DNA of 64,000 nt from JAWKOK01 sp963848115 (GTDB lineage: Bacteria; Chloroflexota; Anaerolineae; Caldilineales; Caldilineaceae), in the NCBI GenBank assembly GCA_963848115.1, contig CAWKCP010000025.1, positions 248,001 through 312,000 on the forward strand. Direction: 5' to 3'. Made by a program: the position numbers and the translations under genes. Shown here piece after piece: positions 24,797 to 34,186 of the stretch. Within the stretch, counting starts at the first letter, position 1, and each line of letters opens with the position of its first letter. The notes under the pieces were generated by a model. It saw only the letters and a list, made by a program, of their open reading frames with translations. It was not told the origin of the DNA and made no database searches.

Positions 24797-26023
24797 ATGC
24801 AATCCATGAAACGCAACAAAGTAGCTCTGGTCCTGGCAGGCGGCGGCATTACGGGTGCGGTCTATGAAGTTGGCGCCCTGCGCGCCATTGAAGACATGCT
24901 AGTCAACTATACTGTCCAGGATTTCGACATCTACGTCGGCACCAGTGCAGGAGCCCTGGTCTCCTCTCTGATAGTCAACGGCTTTTCACCCACCGAAATC
25001 ATGCAGATTCTGGACAAACGTCATCCTGAAATCCAGAGCTTAAGCGTCGGCGATCTCTTTCAGACCGATATCGGAGGCATGGTTCGGCGTGCTACTCGCC
25101 TGCCCAAAACCCTCTACAGCATAGGCCGCAACTCGCTTCATCATCTACGTGATGTCGCCATCTCTGACATTCTCTGGGAATTTGCCCACATCCTGCCCAC
25201 CGGCCTCTACAGCGGCCAGGGACTGGAAAAGTATGTACGCACAGTACTCGAAGAGCGTGCCGGCATCAACCGCTTTGATCAACTGGAAAAGACCCTCCTC
25301 ATCATCGCCACAGAACTTGAGACCGGCAAGCGTGCAGTCTTTGGACAAGGCGGCAAGAGCATTGTGCCGATTAGCCAGGCCGTGGCTGCCAGCAGCGCTG
25401 TACCCATTCTCTACCAACCTGTTGAGATTTTCCATCGGGACTATATCGACGGCGGTCTGCACGGATCCGCCAGCATCGACCTGGCCATCGAGGCAGGGGC
25501 AAAGCTCGTCGTCTGCATCAACCCAATGGTGCCGCTGGACACCACTTCCATTCCAGGGAAAGAGCATTACGTAAGAGAACAGGGCCTCCAAGCCATTACG
25601 AACCAATCGATTCGAACACTCTTACATGCCGGCGTTCGATATCACATCAAGAATATGCGCGTCAAATATCCCGATGTCGACATCATTGTTGTCGAACCGC
25701 AGCCGGACGACTATCGCATGTTCTCGTACAACCCGATGTACTTTGGCAGCAGGCTGACGGTTGCCGAACACGGTTTCGAAAGCGTAACTGTAGGGCTGCT
25801 AGAAAACTTCGAGTACTTCCAGCAAATTCTCTTGCGCCACGATATCGAGTTGACCAAGGATCTCGTAGCCGACGAGTTGGTCCAGATTCGCACAAGCGGT
25901 GAAGATCGGGCAGTTGTTCAACAGATCATCGAGCGTCCTGATCGGTCTCGGTCAGCAGCCAATGCGCGAGTCGATCTAGGAAACAGCATCGATCATTACC
26001 AGAGCGTCCCCACCCGAACGTAA
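24797..26023 (+). CDS. Patatin-like phospholipase
   Basis: A 408-residue lipid acyl hydrolase. The oxyanion loop is LVLAGGGITG (residues 11-20), the nucleophile Ser50 sits in GTSAGAL and the dyad Asp218 in YIDGGLHG. Patatins release fatty acids from membrane or storage lipids. The chain is longer than the minimal domain; residues 260-408 may form an extra lid or lipid-binding region. A second ATG three codons in (24806) is also possible. The PhaR-like gene just upstream raises the possibility that it acts at lipid or PHA inclusions; this is inference. Confidence 0.88.
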   Translation: MQSMKRNKVALVLAGGGITGAVYEVGALRAIEDMLVNYTVQDFDIYVGTSAGALVSSLIVNGFSPTEIMQILDKRHPEIQSLSVGDLFQTDIGGMVRRATRLPKTLYSIGRNSLHHLRDVAISDILWEFAHILPTGLYSGQGLEKYVRTVLEERAGINRFDQLEKTLLIIATELETGKRAVFGQGGKSIVPISQAVAASSAVPILYQPVEIFHRDYIDGGLHGSASIDLAIEAGAKLVVCINPMVPLDTTSIPGKEHYVREQGLQAITNQSIRTLLHAGVRYHIKNMRVKYPDVDIIVVEPQPDDYRMFSYNPMYFGSRLTVAEHGFESVTVGLLENFEYFQQILLRHDIELTKDLVADELVQIRTSGEDRAVVQQIIERPDRSRSAANARVDLGNSIDHYQSVPTRT

Positions 26024-26110
26024 GTGCCGACCGAAGCCTCCGCGGCCATTGTCCTGGTCTTTGTCGGGCATCAATTCCTACTCAAATTCATGTATGAAGG
26101 GCAAAGATAA

Positions 26111-27373
26111 ATGGAATCCAACAAACGGTTGGCCTGGGGTGGCGGCGTGATCGGCTTGAGCATACTGCTTGTTCTGATTGCCTGGCTCTCCGTCATTCTG
26201 AGCGCACGTACCACCCACGAGTCTCAGCCACCAGAACCACTGGTGCCCACGGTCGTGGCTACCTTGTCGGACGAATCCCCTGATGCATCTTCCGATGCAT
26301 CAGGGGATTCGTCCGAGTCGACACTCGGAACATCAGAGGATGGCCAACATTATCAGGAACTGACTTCACGTCGATTTCTTGTCGCCCCACAGCCGACTGT
26401 GAAGCCATTCACAACACAGTGGCGAACGGGCGTTGGCGTTGCGGCCATCAGTCCGCTGGCCTTCAACTGGCCCGCACCGCGGCCGGGATGGTATCTGAGT
26501 TGGTCAACCAACCTGGGTGAGATCGGAACACCCTACGCCCCTCCCGATGCGCCAGACATGAATTCGCCCGAATATGAGTCGCTAGGCATGGAGTTTGTAC
26601 CCATGGTTCGCATGAAAGAAGGCAGACTGTTCCTAGACGACGAAAGATTGACAACATTGGCCCAGCACAACCCCGGACGCACCTGGCTGATTGGCAATGA
26701 ACCCGATGTGGCCTGGCAGGACGACACCACACCAGAGGACTACGCACTGGCCTACCATCAGGCCTACTCTGCCATCAAGTCTGCCGATCCCACTGCCAAG
26801 ATTGCCGTCGGCGGCGTCAGCCAGATCACGCCGTTGCGCCTCGCCTATCTGGACCGAATCCGCGCGGCCTACGAAGAAGAGTTCGGCGAAGTGATGCCCG
26901 TCGACATCTGGAACATGCACGCCTTTGTGCTGCGTGAAGAGCGCGACAACTGGGGCGTCAGCATCCCGCCCGGATTCGACGCTGTCGAGAGCGGCATACT
27001 CTGGGAGGTGGAGGACCACAACGATCTGCACCTGATCGAAAACCAGGTTCGCCTCATGCGCAGTTGGATGGCCCAGATCGGGGAGAGTGAGAAGCCGCTC
27101 TGGATCACTGAATATGGCATCCTGATGCCGGCAGAGTATGGCTTTCCGCCCGAAACGGTCGACGCCTTCATGATCGACACGTTCGACCTATTCGAAACGC
27201 TACGTGATGAGCAGGTCGGTTATCCTGACGATGATCACCGATTGGTCCAACGGTGGGCCTGGTTCAGCACCTACTTCCGGCTCTATCCCACAGGAAATCT
27301 CTTTGACAGTTCTGGCTCGCCGACGCCGTTGATGGAGTCTATGAGCGACTATCTGCAGGCACAAGAGAAGTAG
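26111..27373 (+). CDS. Membrane-anchored clan GH-A-like glycosidase protein
   Basis: A 420-residue protein with an N-terminal membrane helix (about 9-31), a Ser/Asp/Pro-rich linker (37-80) and a barrel-like domain outside the membrane. WLIGNEPDVAW places a candidate acid/base at Glu197 and PLWITEYGIL a candidate nucleophile at Glu334, the strand-4/strand-7 pattern of clan GH-A. It is not a close match to a family I can name. A perfect 23-bp inverted repeat lies in the linker codons. The 3' end overlaps the convergent glycosyltransferase gene by 35 bases. It may trim a surface polysaccharide made by the neighbouring enzymes. Confidence 0.72.
   Translation: MESNKRLAWGGGVIGLSILLVLIAWLSVILSARTTHESQPPEPLVPTVVATLSDESPDASSDASGDSSESTLGTSEDGQHYQELTSRRFLVAPQPTVKPFTTQWRTGVGVAAISPLAFNWPAPRPGWYLSWSTNLGEIGTPYAPPDAPDMNSPEYESLGMEFVPMVRMKEGRLFLDDERLTTLAQHNPGRTWLIGNEPDVAWQDDTTPEDYALAYHQAYSAIKSADPTAKIAVGGVSQITPLRLAYLDRIRAAYEEEFGEVMPVDIWNMHAFVLREERDNWGVSIPPGFDAVESGILWEVEDHNDLHLIENQVRLMRSWMAQIGESEKPLWITEYGILMPAEYGFPPETVDAFMIDTFDLFETLRDEQVGYPDDDHRLVQRWAWFSTYFRLYPTGNLFDSSGSPTPLMESMSDYLQAQEK
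26267..26316. repeat. Perfect 23-bp inverted repeat inside a coding sequence
   Basis: Arms at 26267-26289 and 26294-26316 are exact reverse complements joined by TTCC. Each arm contains acgaatcccctgatgcatc or its complement. In frame it encodes codons 53-69 of the linker (SDESPDASSDASGDSSE), so the inserted peptide is disordered and tolerated. Confidence 0.8.
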
Positions 27374-28560
27374 GGCAGCCTGCTTCATCGCCGTAGCGCT
27401 GATCACAGAGCGAAGCGATGCGCGTCACGATGCGCCGGGTGGCATCAGGGCGTCCCAGCAAACGCGCCTTCACTGCAAACGCTTCAGCTTCACCCTGCCC
27501 GTTGCTGAGCCAATACGCGACGATAGAGGCGATCTCATCGGGATGCGAGGAAAACAGCCCGGCCCCGCCACCCACGACGTAGTCTACATTTGCCTCTTCC
27601 TGGCCGGGAATGAATCCGCTCAGCACCATCGGTAAGCCACAGACCAGCGCCTCGGCAATCGTTCCGGGACCTGCTTTTGTGACCAAACAATTCGCTGCAT
27701 GCATCCACTGATCCATGTTCGACACATAGCCTCTGATCCGTGTGGGGACAGGCCAACCATGCGCATCCAGATCGACGTCGTAGCGCCTCGTTTCGTCCAC
27801 ATATAACGGCCAACTGTCCACGCGATCCGTGCTCACCGGCTAACGCATCGGCCATGCGCATGGCGATCTCGGCGATGGGACCATGTCCCTCCCCACCACC
27901 GGTGATTATGGCTGTTGGTAGGATCGGGTCCAGGGAAAGGTCCCGTCGCAGGGTCTCCCTGCTGCCGTACGGCTCATGGAACGCTTGCCGGACCGGCACC
28001 CCATACTCATAGAGCGAAAGTGGATCGACGCCGCAGACCACCGCTTGTCGTCGGGCATCCTGGCTGCCGACGAAACAGAGATCGATCTTGGGGTGAAACC
28101 AGGTGGGATGAGCCGTGGCCAGATCGGTCACCACAGTGACAAAAGGGATACGCCGATCCGCTGAATCGCGAAGACAGTGCTGACCCAATGCGTCCAGGGC
28201 GATGTGCTGTATCAGGGGATGGACGGAGATGACAAGGTCGGGCCGATGATCGGCAAACAGTTGCACCAGATCATTGCGAACAACCCATGAAGCGGCCGCA
28301 GCCAGGGGATTGATCACACGCTGTGAAGCGCCCATATTCCACATCCACTGCCACAGCCGCGGCAGATGATTGGTCAGCGACGCATAGGTTTTCGGTAATT
28401 GGGAGAGCGGTTGGGGCAGGTGATCGACCAACAGATCGATGATTTCGATGTCGAAACGGCCAGGGAAAGCGTGCTTGAATCCCGAACGCAAAGCCTCAGC
28501 ACTGGCCCGATGTCCATCACCGGTGTTGCTCATGAGAATGAGCACACGCTGCTTGAGCAA
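27339..28560 (-). CDS. GT28-like glycosyltransferase (MGDG synthase/MurG type), frameshifted
   Basis: Two frames combine into one enzyme of about 400 residues. The N-terminal frame (28560 downward) begins ILMSNTGDGHRASAEAL, the phosphate-binding loop and domain of MGDG synthase-like proteins. The C-terminal frame (to 27339) has the donor-binding part with NMDQWMHAANCLVTKAGPGT and EALVCGLPMVLSGFIPGQEE. The join fails near 27800, where CGRNE should lead into TRRYDVD. Such enzymes move a hexose onto diacylglycerol or a lipid carrier. A TTG at 28560, eight bases after the upstream stop, is the likely start. It follows the polyprenyl-phosphate transferase in one operon. Confidence 0.8.
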
Positions 28561-28568
28561 GATGCAAC

Positions 28569-30089
28569 TCAGTAGGCGCCGCGCGCACGAATGACCGCGG
28601 GGATCGAGCGCAACAGGATACCCAAGTCCATGCCCAGGCTCCAATTTTCGACGTAGTATATGTCGAGCAAAACCATCTCGTCGAAGGTCAGATCACTGCG
28701 CCCGCTAACCTGCCAGAGGCCGGTAATTCCCGGACTGGCCATGAGACGACGCTTATGCCAATTGAGATACTGTTCCACCTCTTCAGGCAGGTTGGGTCGC
28801 GGCCCGACTAGACTCATGTCACCCCACAGCACGTTGTAGAACTGGGGAATCTCGTCCAGGCTATACCTTCGTAAGAAACCGCCGACCCGAGTACGACGTG
28901 GATCATTACGCACCTTGAATAACGGCCCGGTCGCTTCGTTCTCCTCGTCCAACTCCACGCGCATATCCTCGGCCCCCACAACCATGGAGCGGAACTTGTA
29001 ACATCGAAATGGTTCGCCGTTTCTGCCGACGCGGGTCTGCACATATAGGATCGGCCCCTTGGAATCCAGGCGAATCGCCAGTGCAATCAGGAGCCCGAGC
29101 GGCAACAGGATCAGGCTCGCCAATCCACCCAGTATCAGGTCGGACGACCGTTTCACGAATCGATTCCACCCTTGAATCGATACATCCCGGGTGCTGATCA
29201 GCGGAATGCCATTTAGATCGTGCACTTCCATCTGATTCTTGGTCAATTGGAAGAGATCGGGCACCACTTGCGCCTGCACGCCACGTTGCTCGCAGAGACG
29301 AAGAAGGCGCTGTATCGTACGATGGCTCTGCCAGGGCAGACAGATGATCACGGCATCCAGCTCTACTTCCGCCAACACAGGCTCAAAGTTGTCGATGGAA
29401 CCCAGCGCCTTGAACGGCCCGACATCCGTCGTCCCCTTTGCCGGATTGTCATCAAGGAATCCAACCAGCTGATAGCCGTAATCAGGACGTGCAACCACCG
29501 TGCGCATGACCATACGACCCACATCGCCGGCCCCGACAAGCACGACCCGGTCCACGCCAACGCCATATTGGCGCAGGTGAGCACGTCCGATCTGAATTAG
29601 AAGTCGGCTGATGGCCAGCAACAATGTGACGAACAACGCAGCGTAAAGGAAGATCAGGCGACTCAGCAACACCTGGCTGACGAACAGGTTGGCCACGATG
29701 AGCACCACCGTGCCTGCCATGGTGGCCGTCCCGATGACGTATACCTCCTCGACCCAATTTCGGCCACGCATGTAGGGATAGACATCCGACAGGTAGAAGA
29801 CAAGGAGGAGAATGGCCAGGTATGCCACCATGAAAGGTGTATACTGGGAGAATTTGACCGCGTTGGATGGATCGACCAGACGAAACCACTGCAATTCGTA
29901 ACGGACAAAATAGGCGATGGTGAACGCAACAATGATCAACAGTGCATCGGAGAGAACCAACAGATATTTCCAGGCCCAACCGGGTACCGACTGAGCAAAG
30001 CGCGCCAATCCACCCGGGCGTTGGCCGGCGTTGACCGTAAACCCATTCATCGTTGTACCGGGTGGATCAACTCTGTTGACAGTTGCCAT
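28569..30089 (-). CDS. Polyprenyl-phosphate sugar-1-phosphate transferase (WbaP/WcaJ type)
   Basis: A 506-residue integral membrane enzyme that begins exopolysaccharide repeat-unit synthesis by moving a sugar-1-phosphate onto undecaprenyl phosphate. Four membrane helices lie in the first 160 residues, then a Rossmann-like CoA-binding region (VVLVGAGDVGRMVMRTV). A fifth hydrophobic segment (LILGGLASLILLPLGLLIAL) precedes the catalytic bacterial sugar transferase domain with KGPILYVQTRVGRNG, YKFRSM and GLWQVSGRSDLTF. Length and order match the WcaJ/WbaP family. The sugar (glucose or galactose) is not predictable. A glycosyltransferase follows after eight bases. Confidence 0.92.
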   Translation of the reverse strand: MATVNRVDPPGTTMNGFTVNAGQRPGGLARFAQSVPGWAWKYLLVLSDALLIIVAFTIAYFVRYELQWFRLVDPSNAVKFSQYTPFMVAYLAILLLVFYLSDVYPYMRGRNWVEEVYVIGTATMAGTVVLIVANLFVSQVLLSRLIFLYAALFVTLLLAISRLLIQIGRAHLRQYGVGVDRVVLVGAGDVGRMVMRTVVARPDYGYQLVGFLDDNPAKGTTDVGPFKALGSIDNFEPVLAEVELDAVIICLPWQSHRTIQRLLRLCEQRGVQAQVVPDLFQLTKNQMEVHDLNGIPLISTRDVSIQGWNRFVKRSSDLILGGLASLILLPLGLLIALAIRLDSKGPILYVQTRVGRNGEPFRCYKFRSMVVGAEDMRVELDEENEATGPLFKVRNDPRRTRVGGFLRRYSLDEIPQFYNVLWGDMSLVGPRPNLPEEVEQYLNWHKRRLMASPGITGLWQVSGRSDLTFDEMVLLDIYYVENWSLGMDLGILLRSIPAVIRARGAY

Positions 30090-30232
30090 GAGCGTACGAC
30101 ATTACTCCAGCGGTTCAGTGGATTGACATCATCATCTGGACATCAGACGCCAGCAAGTTCGATGAGATCTGAAACCCGAGTAGAATATAATTGAAACAGG
30201 CTTGCAAAAACTCGTCAAGTCCAACCGTCAGC

Positions 30233-30340
30233 GGGTGCATTTCACGCGAGAGGCAGGATCTCACCTGCCGGGGACGGTCCAATCCAATTCGGTCATGCCA
30301 ACATCTCCTGGACGGTCCCCCCGAATCTGAAATGCATCCC
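30233..30340. repeat. Structured intergenic element between glycosyltransferase genes
   Basis: gggtgcatttca (30233-30244) pairs with tgaaatgcatccc (30328-30340) apart from one bulge. Inside, ggcagg/cctgcc makes a small hairpin (30252-30269), and ggacggtcc occurs twice (30272-30280, 30310-30318). It sits just past the GT4 stop and could end that transcript or be part of the leader of the sugar transferase gene. Confidence 0.5.
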
Positions 30341-30341
30341 T

Positions 30342-31487
30342 TTAGTCTACATACGCCCGTCGATAAACATCGGCTGTTTCCTGCGCAGTTCTTGTCCACG
30401 AAAAGTTGCTTGCCTGCGCCAAACCAGCCCGGCGCAGCTCCCGTCGTGCATCTTCATCCGAGATGAGTCTTTCCAGGGCGGCAACAAGGCCGTTCTCATC
30501 GTTGAGCGCAAATGTCAGTGCTGCACCGTCTGCAATCTCCAAGAGACTCCCGGCGCGACTGCAAAGTGCAGGCGTTCCGCAAGCCATAGCCTCAAGCAAG
30601 GGAAGGCCAAAACCCTCAAAGCGACTGGGGTAGACAAACCCTTCGGCGGCCCGATACCAGTCAACCAGTTCATCAGAAGCCACAAATCCCGGAAAGAGCA
30701 CGTCGTCATCCAGACCAAGCTCACGAACAGTCGCAAAGACCTGATCGTAATACCACCCCTTGCCGCCGGCCAGAACAAGCTTCACCCCTTGGTCAGTGGA
30801 AGATGCCTGTGAACGCCAGCAGGCAAATGTGCGGATCAGCATCTCAAGATTCTTGCGCGGCTCCAGTGTGCCCAAGTAGAGCAAGAACCGAGCCGGCAGG
30901 CCCCGTTGCCGCCGAAACCTTTCGATCTTGGCCGGCTCACCGGGCGAAAACTCTGAACCAACACCATTGTAGATCACATCAACCTTGTGCGCATCAACGT
31001 CGAAAAAGCGCACGAGGTCGTCGGCTGTCTGGCGGCTGACTGCGATGACGCGGGCGGCGCGGTTCACGCTCGCCCGGCAAAGTCGTGATAGATAGACACG
31101 TTTGAGGCGGGGCAATGTTTCAGGTTCGCGGACAAAGCTGAGATCATGGACGGTGACGACGCCGGGGACCGATGTCGTCAGTGGCAACACGTTGACCAAC
31201 CCGTGGACAAGATCGACACTGTGCCGCTTTAGCTGTCCCGGGAATGCCGACTGTTCCCAGGCGATTCGGACCTCAGGTCGCTGCAAGTGCAGACCGCTGG
31301 CTATCAGTTCGACGCCGGGCGTCTCAAAGCCCTTTGCGTTGACGAACGCAATCAGAGAGAGATCCGTTTCCGGACGCAAGGCCAGGGCGCCTAGATGACG
31401 CAGCAGGTGTGCGCTGTAGTTGCTCACGCCGGCGCTACGATAAGTGGATTGCGTATTGAGTAATTGGGCGTTTATGCCAACGCGCAT
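30342..31487 (-). CDS. GT4 family glycosyltransferase
   Basis: A 381-residue GT-B enzyme that transfers an activated sugar to a growing surface glycan. The N-terminal half contains VVTVHDLSFV and RAARVIAVSRQTADDL, and the C-terminal half the donor-binding region LLYLGTLEPRKNLEMLI and EGFGLPLLEAMACGTPALCS with the E-x7-E pattern. It overlaps the upstream glycosyltransferase by 16 bases, which implies coupled translation. The nearest relatives are mannosyl- and rhamnosyl-transferases, but the donor cannot be fixed from sequence. Confidence 0.9.
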   Translation of the reverse strand: MRVGINAQLLNTQSTYRSAGVSNYSAHLLRHLGALALRPETDLSLIAFVNAKGFETPGVELIASGLHLQRPEVRIAWEQSAFPGQLKRHSVDLVHGLVNVLPLTTSVPGVVTVHDLSFVREPETLPRLKRVYLSRLCRASVNRAARVIAVSRQTADDLVRFFDVDAHKVDVIYNGVGSEFSPGEPAKIERFRRQRGLPARFLLYLGTLEPRKNLEMLIRTFACWRSQASSTDQGVKLVLAGGKGWYYDQVFATVRELGLDDDVLFPGFVASDELVDWYRAAEGFVYPSRFEGFGLPLLEAMACGTPALCSRAGSLLEIADGAALTFALNDENGLVAALERLISDEDARRELRRAGLAQASNFSWTRTAQETADVYRRAYVD

Positions 31488-32593
31488 AGTCTCTCGTAGA
31501 CTTCCACGGTGCGTTCGGCCACGCTCCGCATGGTGTAGTGAGTCAAGACCCGTTCTCGACCGGCCCGGGCCAACCCTTCGCGCAGGACCGGCTCATCGCT
31601 CAACCGCTGCAACTGCTGGGCCAACTCTTCGACATCGTCCTCAGGAAAGACCAGTCCCGCATCCCCAATCACATTGGGAATCTCTCCGCTATCGCTGCCG
31701 ACCACCGGCACGGCACAGGCCATCGCTTCAATCAGAACACGCCCGAATTGCTCTTGCCAACCGGACGTGGCCCGGCTGGGCAACACAAATGCGTCCAACT
31801 GGTGATAGAAGTCCGCCATTTCGTGACTGGATACTCGGCCCACAAACGAAACGTGGGGCGCAATCCCCAGTTCGTCGGCAAGCTGTTGTAGGCTAAATTG
31901 TTCATCACCTTCCCCCGCAAGCAACAATCGCCAACTGGTGTCTAGACCAGCACAGGCCCGCAACAACGAGTCAAGACCCTTTTCCGGCAGAAGCCCGCCT
32001 GCGTATCCGATGACAAACGGTTCATCCTCAGGAGGCGATGAAGCATCAAGTTGCTGACGTTTCGGAGAGAATGTCGCTGGATCAACGCCAAATTGGGGAA
32101 TCACAGCAACTTCACCGGTGTAGCCTTTGCCACGCAACACGGCGCAAGCATCGAGATTCCCCGCCATGGCAATTGGCGTACGGCGATAGTTGGCCTGTTC
32201 CATCCAACGAAACGGCGGCGGATAGCGACGGTCGAGATTCTGCCACGTGAAGAAAGTGCCGGGAATATCCTGGCGAGCTGCCGCACGTAGGGCATGCCAA
32301 GTCGCAAAGTTATAGGGTTCTTCATCCATGTGCAGGAGATCGGGCTGAACTTCCGCCAACTCGCGGTCGATGTCGGGGTAGTAGTGGAGATGAAAGCGAC
32401 CATTCAGACGGACGGGCGTGATCTGCAATCGGTAGTTGCTAACGTGCCGTTCCTCTGCAGCCTGAAAACCGCGTGAGTCCTTCCAAAAAGGAGGAATGAG
32501 CACGGTCAGATCGACGCCACAACCGGCGATCTCCTCTGCCTTGCGTTGATATGCACCAACTACCAGCGCCTTGCTGATCATCAAGACTCGCAT
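31472..32593 (-). CDS. GT4 family glycosyltransferase
   Basis: A 373-residue GT-B enzyme. MRVLMISKALVVGAYQRKAE begins the acceptor domain; IGYAGGLLPEKGLDSLLRAC and the segment QEQFGRVLIEAMACAVPVVG form the donor site, where the two Glu of the E-x7-E motif lie. The frame is open 47 codons further up, but the ATG at 32593 starts the conserved fold. It is first of four polysaccharide genes on this strand, about 70 bases downstream of the aminotransferase. Role: addition of a sugar to a lipid-linked intermediate. Confidence 0.9.
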   Translation of the reverse strand: MRVLMISKALVVGAYQRKAEEIAGCGVDLTVLIPPFWKDSRGFQAAEERHVSNYRLQITPVRLNGRFHLHYYPDIDRELAEVQPDLLHMDEEPYNFATWHALRAAARQDIPGTFFTWQNLDRRYPPPFRWMEQANYRRTPIAMAGNLDACAVLRGKGYTGEVAVIPQFGVDPATFSPKRQQLDASSPPEDEPFVIGYAGGLLPEKGLDSLLRACAGLDTSWRLLLAGEGDEQFSLQQLADELGIAPHVSFVGRVSSHEMADFYHQLDAFVLPSRATSGWQEQFGRVLIEAMACAVPVVGSDSGEIPNVIGDAGLVFPEDDVEELAQQLQRLSDEPVLREGLARAGRERVLTHYTMRSVAERTVEVYERLCALA

Positions 32594-32666
32594 GAGAACA
32601 TTATAGGGGGTTGGTTTGTGGTTGGGCAAACGAAAAACGAGACAGTCCGGATTCGCCGAAGCAGCC

Positions 32667-33932
32667 CTACTCGGTCTCGGCGAGTGCCTCTGCGAAGATG
32701 GCGAGTCCTTCTTGCACTTGCGCCTGACTGACAATCAGCGGCGGAATCCACCGTACGACTTGGCCGTCGTAGCCGCAGGAGAGCAGCAGCATATCGCGCT
32801 CATAGCAAGCGCTGACGACCGCCTTGGCACGTGCGCCCCACGGTTCACCATCAGATGTGGTGAATTCAGTAGCAACCATCAGCCCACGGCCCCGCACATC
32901 GCCAATGACAGGGTAGGTCTCCTGCAGATGGCGCAGCCCTGTCATCAGAAGGTCACCCGTGTGCGCCGAGTTCTCGATCAGGTTCTCGTCGCGCAGCACC
33001 TGGATGGTCGCCACGGCCGCGGCGCATGCCACCGCATTGCCGCCGTAGGTGCCGCCATGGGAGCCGACCGGCCAGCGTTCCATCAGTTCATGGCCCGCGG
33101 CGATGCCCGAGAGCGGCATGCCGGAAGCGATCCCCTTGGCCATGATCATGATGTCCGGTACGACGCCGCTCTGTTCGATGGCAAACCAGGTTCCGGTGCG
33201 GCCAAATCCACTCTGCACTTCGTCTGCCACCAGCAAAATGCCATGCTCGTCACAGATCTGACGCATGGTCTGCAAGAAGCGGGCAGGCGCGGGCACGTAG
33301 CCGCCTTCCCCAAGCACCGGCTCGATGACCATTGCAGCGGTCTCGCCGGGAGCGGTCTGCGTCTTGAGCAGCCGCTTCAGTTCGTCAATGGCAAAATCGA
33401 CCGTGGTCTCCTCATCCCATCCGTACAGGTAGGCGTTGGGAAAGGGGGCCACAAAGATGCCGGACACTAACGGCTGATAGCCCGCCCGATAGATCGTCTT
33501 CGATGTCGTCATGGACATGGCTGCGTGGGTACGGCCATGGAACGAACCCTGGAAGACAATGATATTTGAACGGCCCGTCGCGGCCCGCGCCAACTTGACT
33601 GCCGCCTCTACGGCTTCTGCGCCCGAATTACTGAAGAAGAATGTGTCCAGTCCGATCGGCACAACGCTGCTCAATTCCTCTGTCAACTGGATCAGCGGCT
33701 CATGGTAGACTATGTTGACCTGGGCGTGTAGCATCTTCGCCGCCTGCTCCTGAACCGCCCGCACAACCTGCGGGTGCGCGTGTCCCGTGTTGGTCACACC
33801 GATGCCGCTGGTAAAATCAAGATAGCGCCGCCCGTCCACATCGTAGAGATAGACGCCTTCGCCGCGGTCGGCGATGATGGTCTCTGATCGGCCCCACACA
33901 GGCGATATACGGTCTAGCCGAGGATCGTTCAT
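32667..33932 (-). CDS. Class III aminotransferase (GABA/ornithine type)
   Basis: A 421-residue PLP enzyme. The cofactor Lys266 is in IMIMAKGIASGMPL, Asp237 in LVADEVQSGFGRTG contacts the pyridine nitrogen, and SNSGAEAVEAAVKLAR binds the phosphate. The overall pattern fits 4-aminobutyrate or acetylornithine aminotransferases, which move an omega-amino group to 2-oxoglutarate. Exact substrate is not resolved, so gabT is only a possibility. The start ATG is preceded by AAAGG about nine bases upstream and a short palindrome (gattgattcaatc, 33952-33964). Confidence 0.9.
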   Translation of the reverse strand: MNDPRLDRISPVWGRSETIIADRGEGVYLYDVDGRRYLDFTSGIGVTNTGHAHPQVVRAVQEQAAKMLHAQVNIVYHEPLIQLTEELSSVVPIGLDTFFFSNSGAEAVEAAVKLARAATGRSNIIVFQGSFHGRTHAAMSMTTSKTIYRAGYQPLVSGIFVAPFPNAYLYGWDEETTVDFAIDELKRLLKTQTAPGETAAMVIEPVLGEGGYVPAPARFLQTMRQICDEHGILLVADEVQSGFGRTGTWFAIEQSGVVPDIMIMAKGIASGMPLSGIAAGHELMERWPVGSHGGTYGGNAVACAAAVATIQVLRDENLIENSAHTGDLLMTGLRHLQETYPVIGDVRGRGLMVATEFTTSDGEPWGARAKAVVSACYERDMLLLSCGYDGQVVRWIPPLIVSQAQVQEGLAIFAEALAETE

Positions 33933-34099
33933 GGCATACCTTTCAAGTTAGATTGATTCAATCAGTATAGATCTTACCCGAGCCGATTCCATATTGGTAA
34001 CGCCGGTACGGCAAGTCCGTTCCGGCGTACGTCAAATAGCACACAACGCCATACTGTTTCTAAACTGACATTTCTACGAGATCGATAGTTTCTGGCCAC

Positions 34100-34186
34100 A
34101 GGGATTTAGAGATTCAGGGATTGAGTGATTGCGGACTCGTCAGAAATCGCCCAGTCTCAGGCCGAAGGCCAAAATCTCTCAATTCG
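34100..34186. repeat. G-rich/C-rich repeat element with conserved tail block
   Basis: agggatttagagattcaggg starts the element. Its other end carries a 24-base block at 34158-34181 (caggccgaaggccaaaatct then CTCA) that is repeated at 57821-57844 with one mismatch, so the two copies share an exact boundary sequence. The block includes the small hairpin GGCC-GAA-GGCC. Confidence 0.65.
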
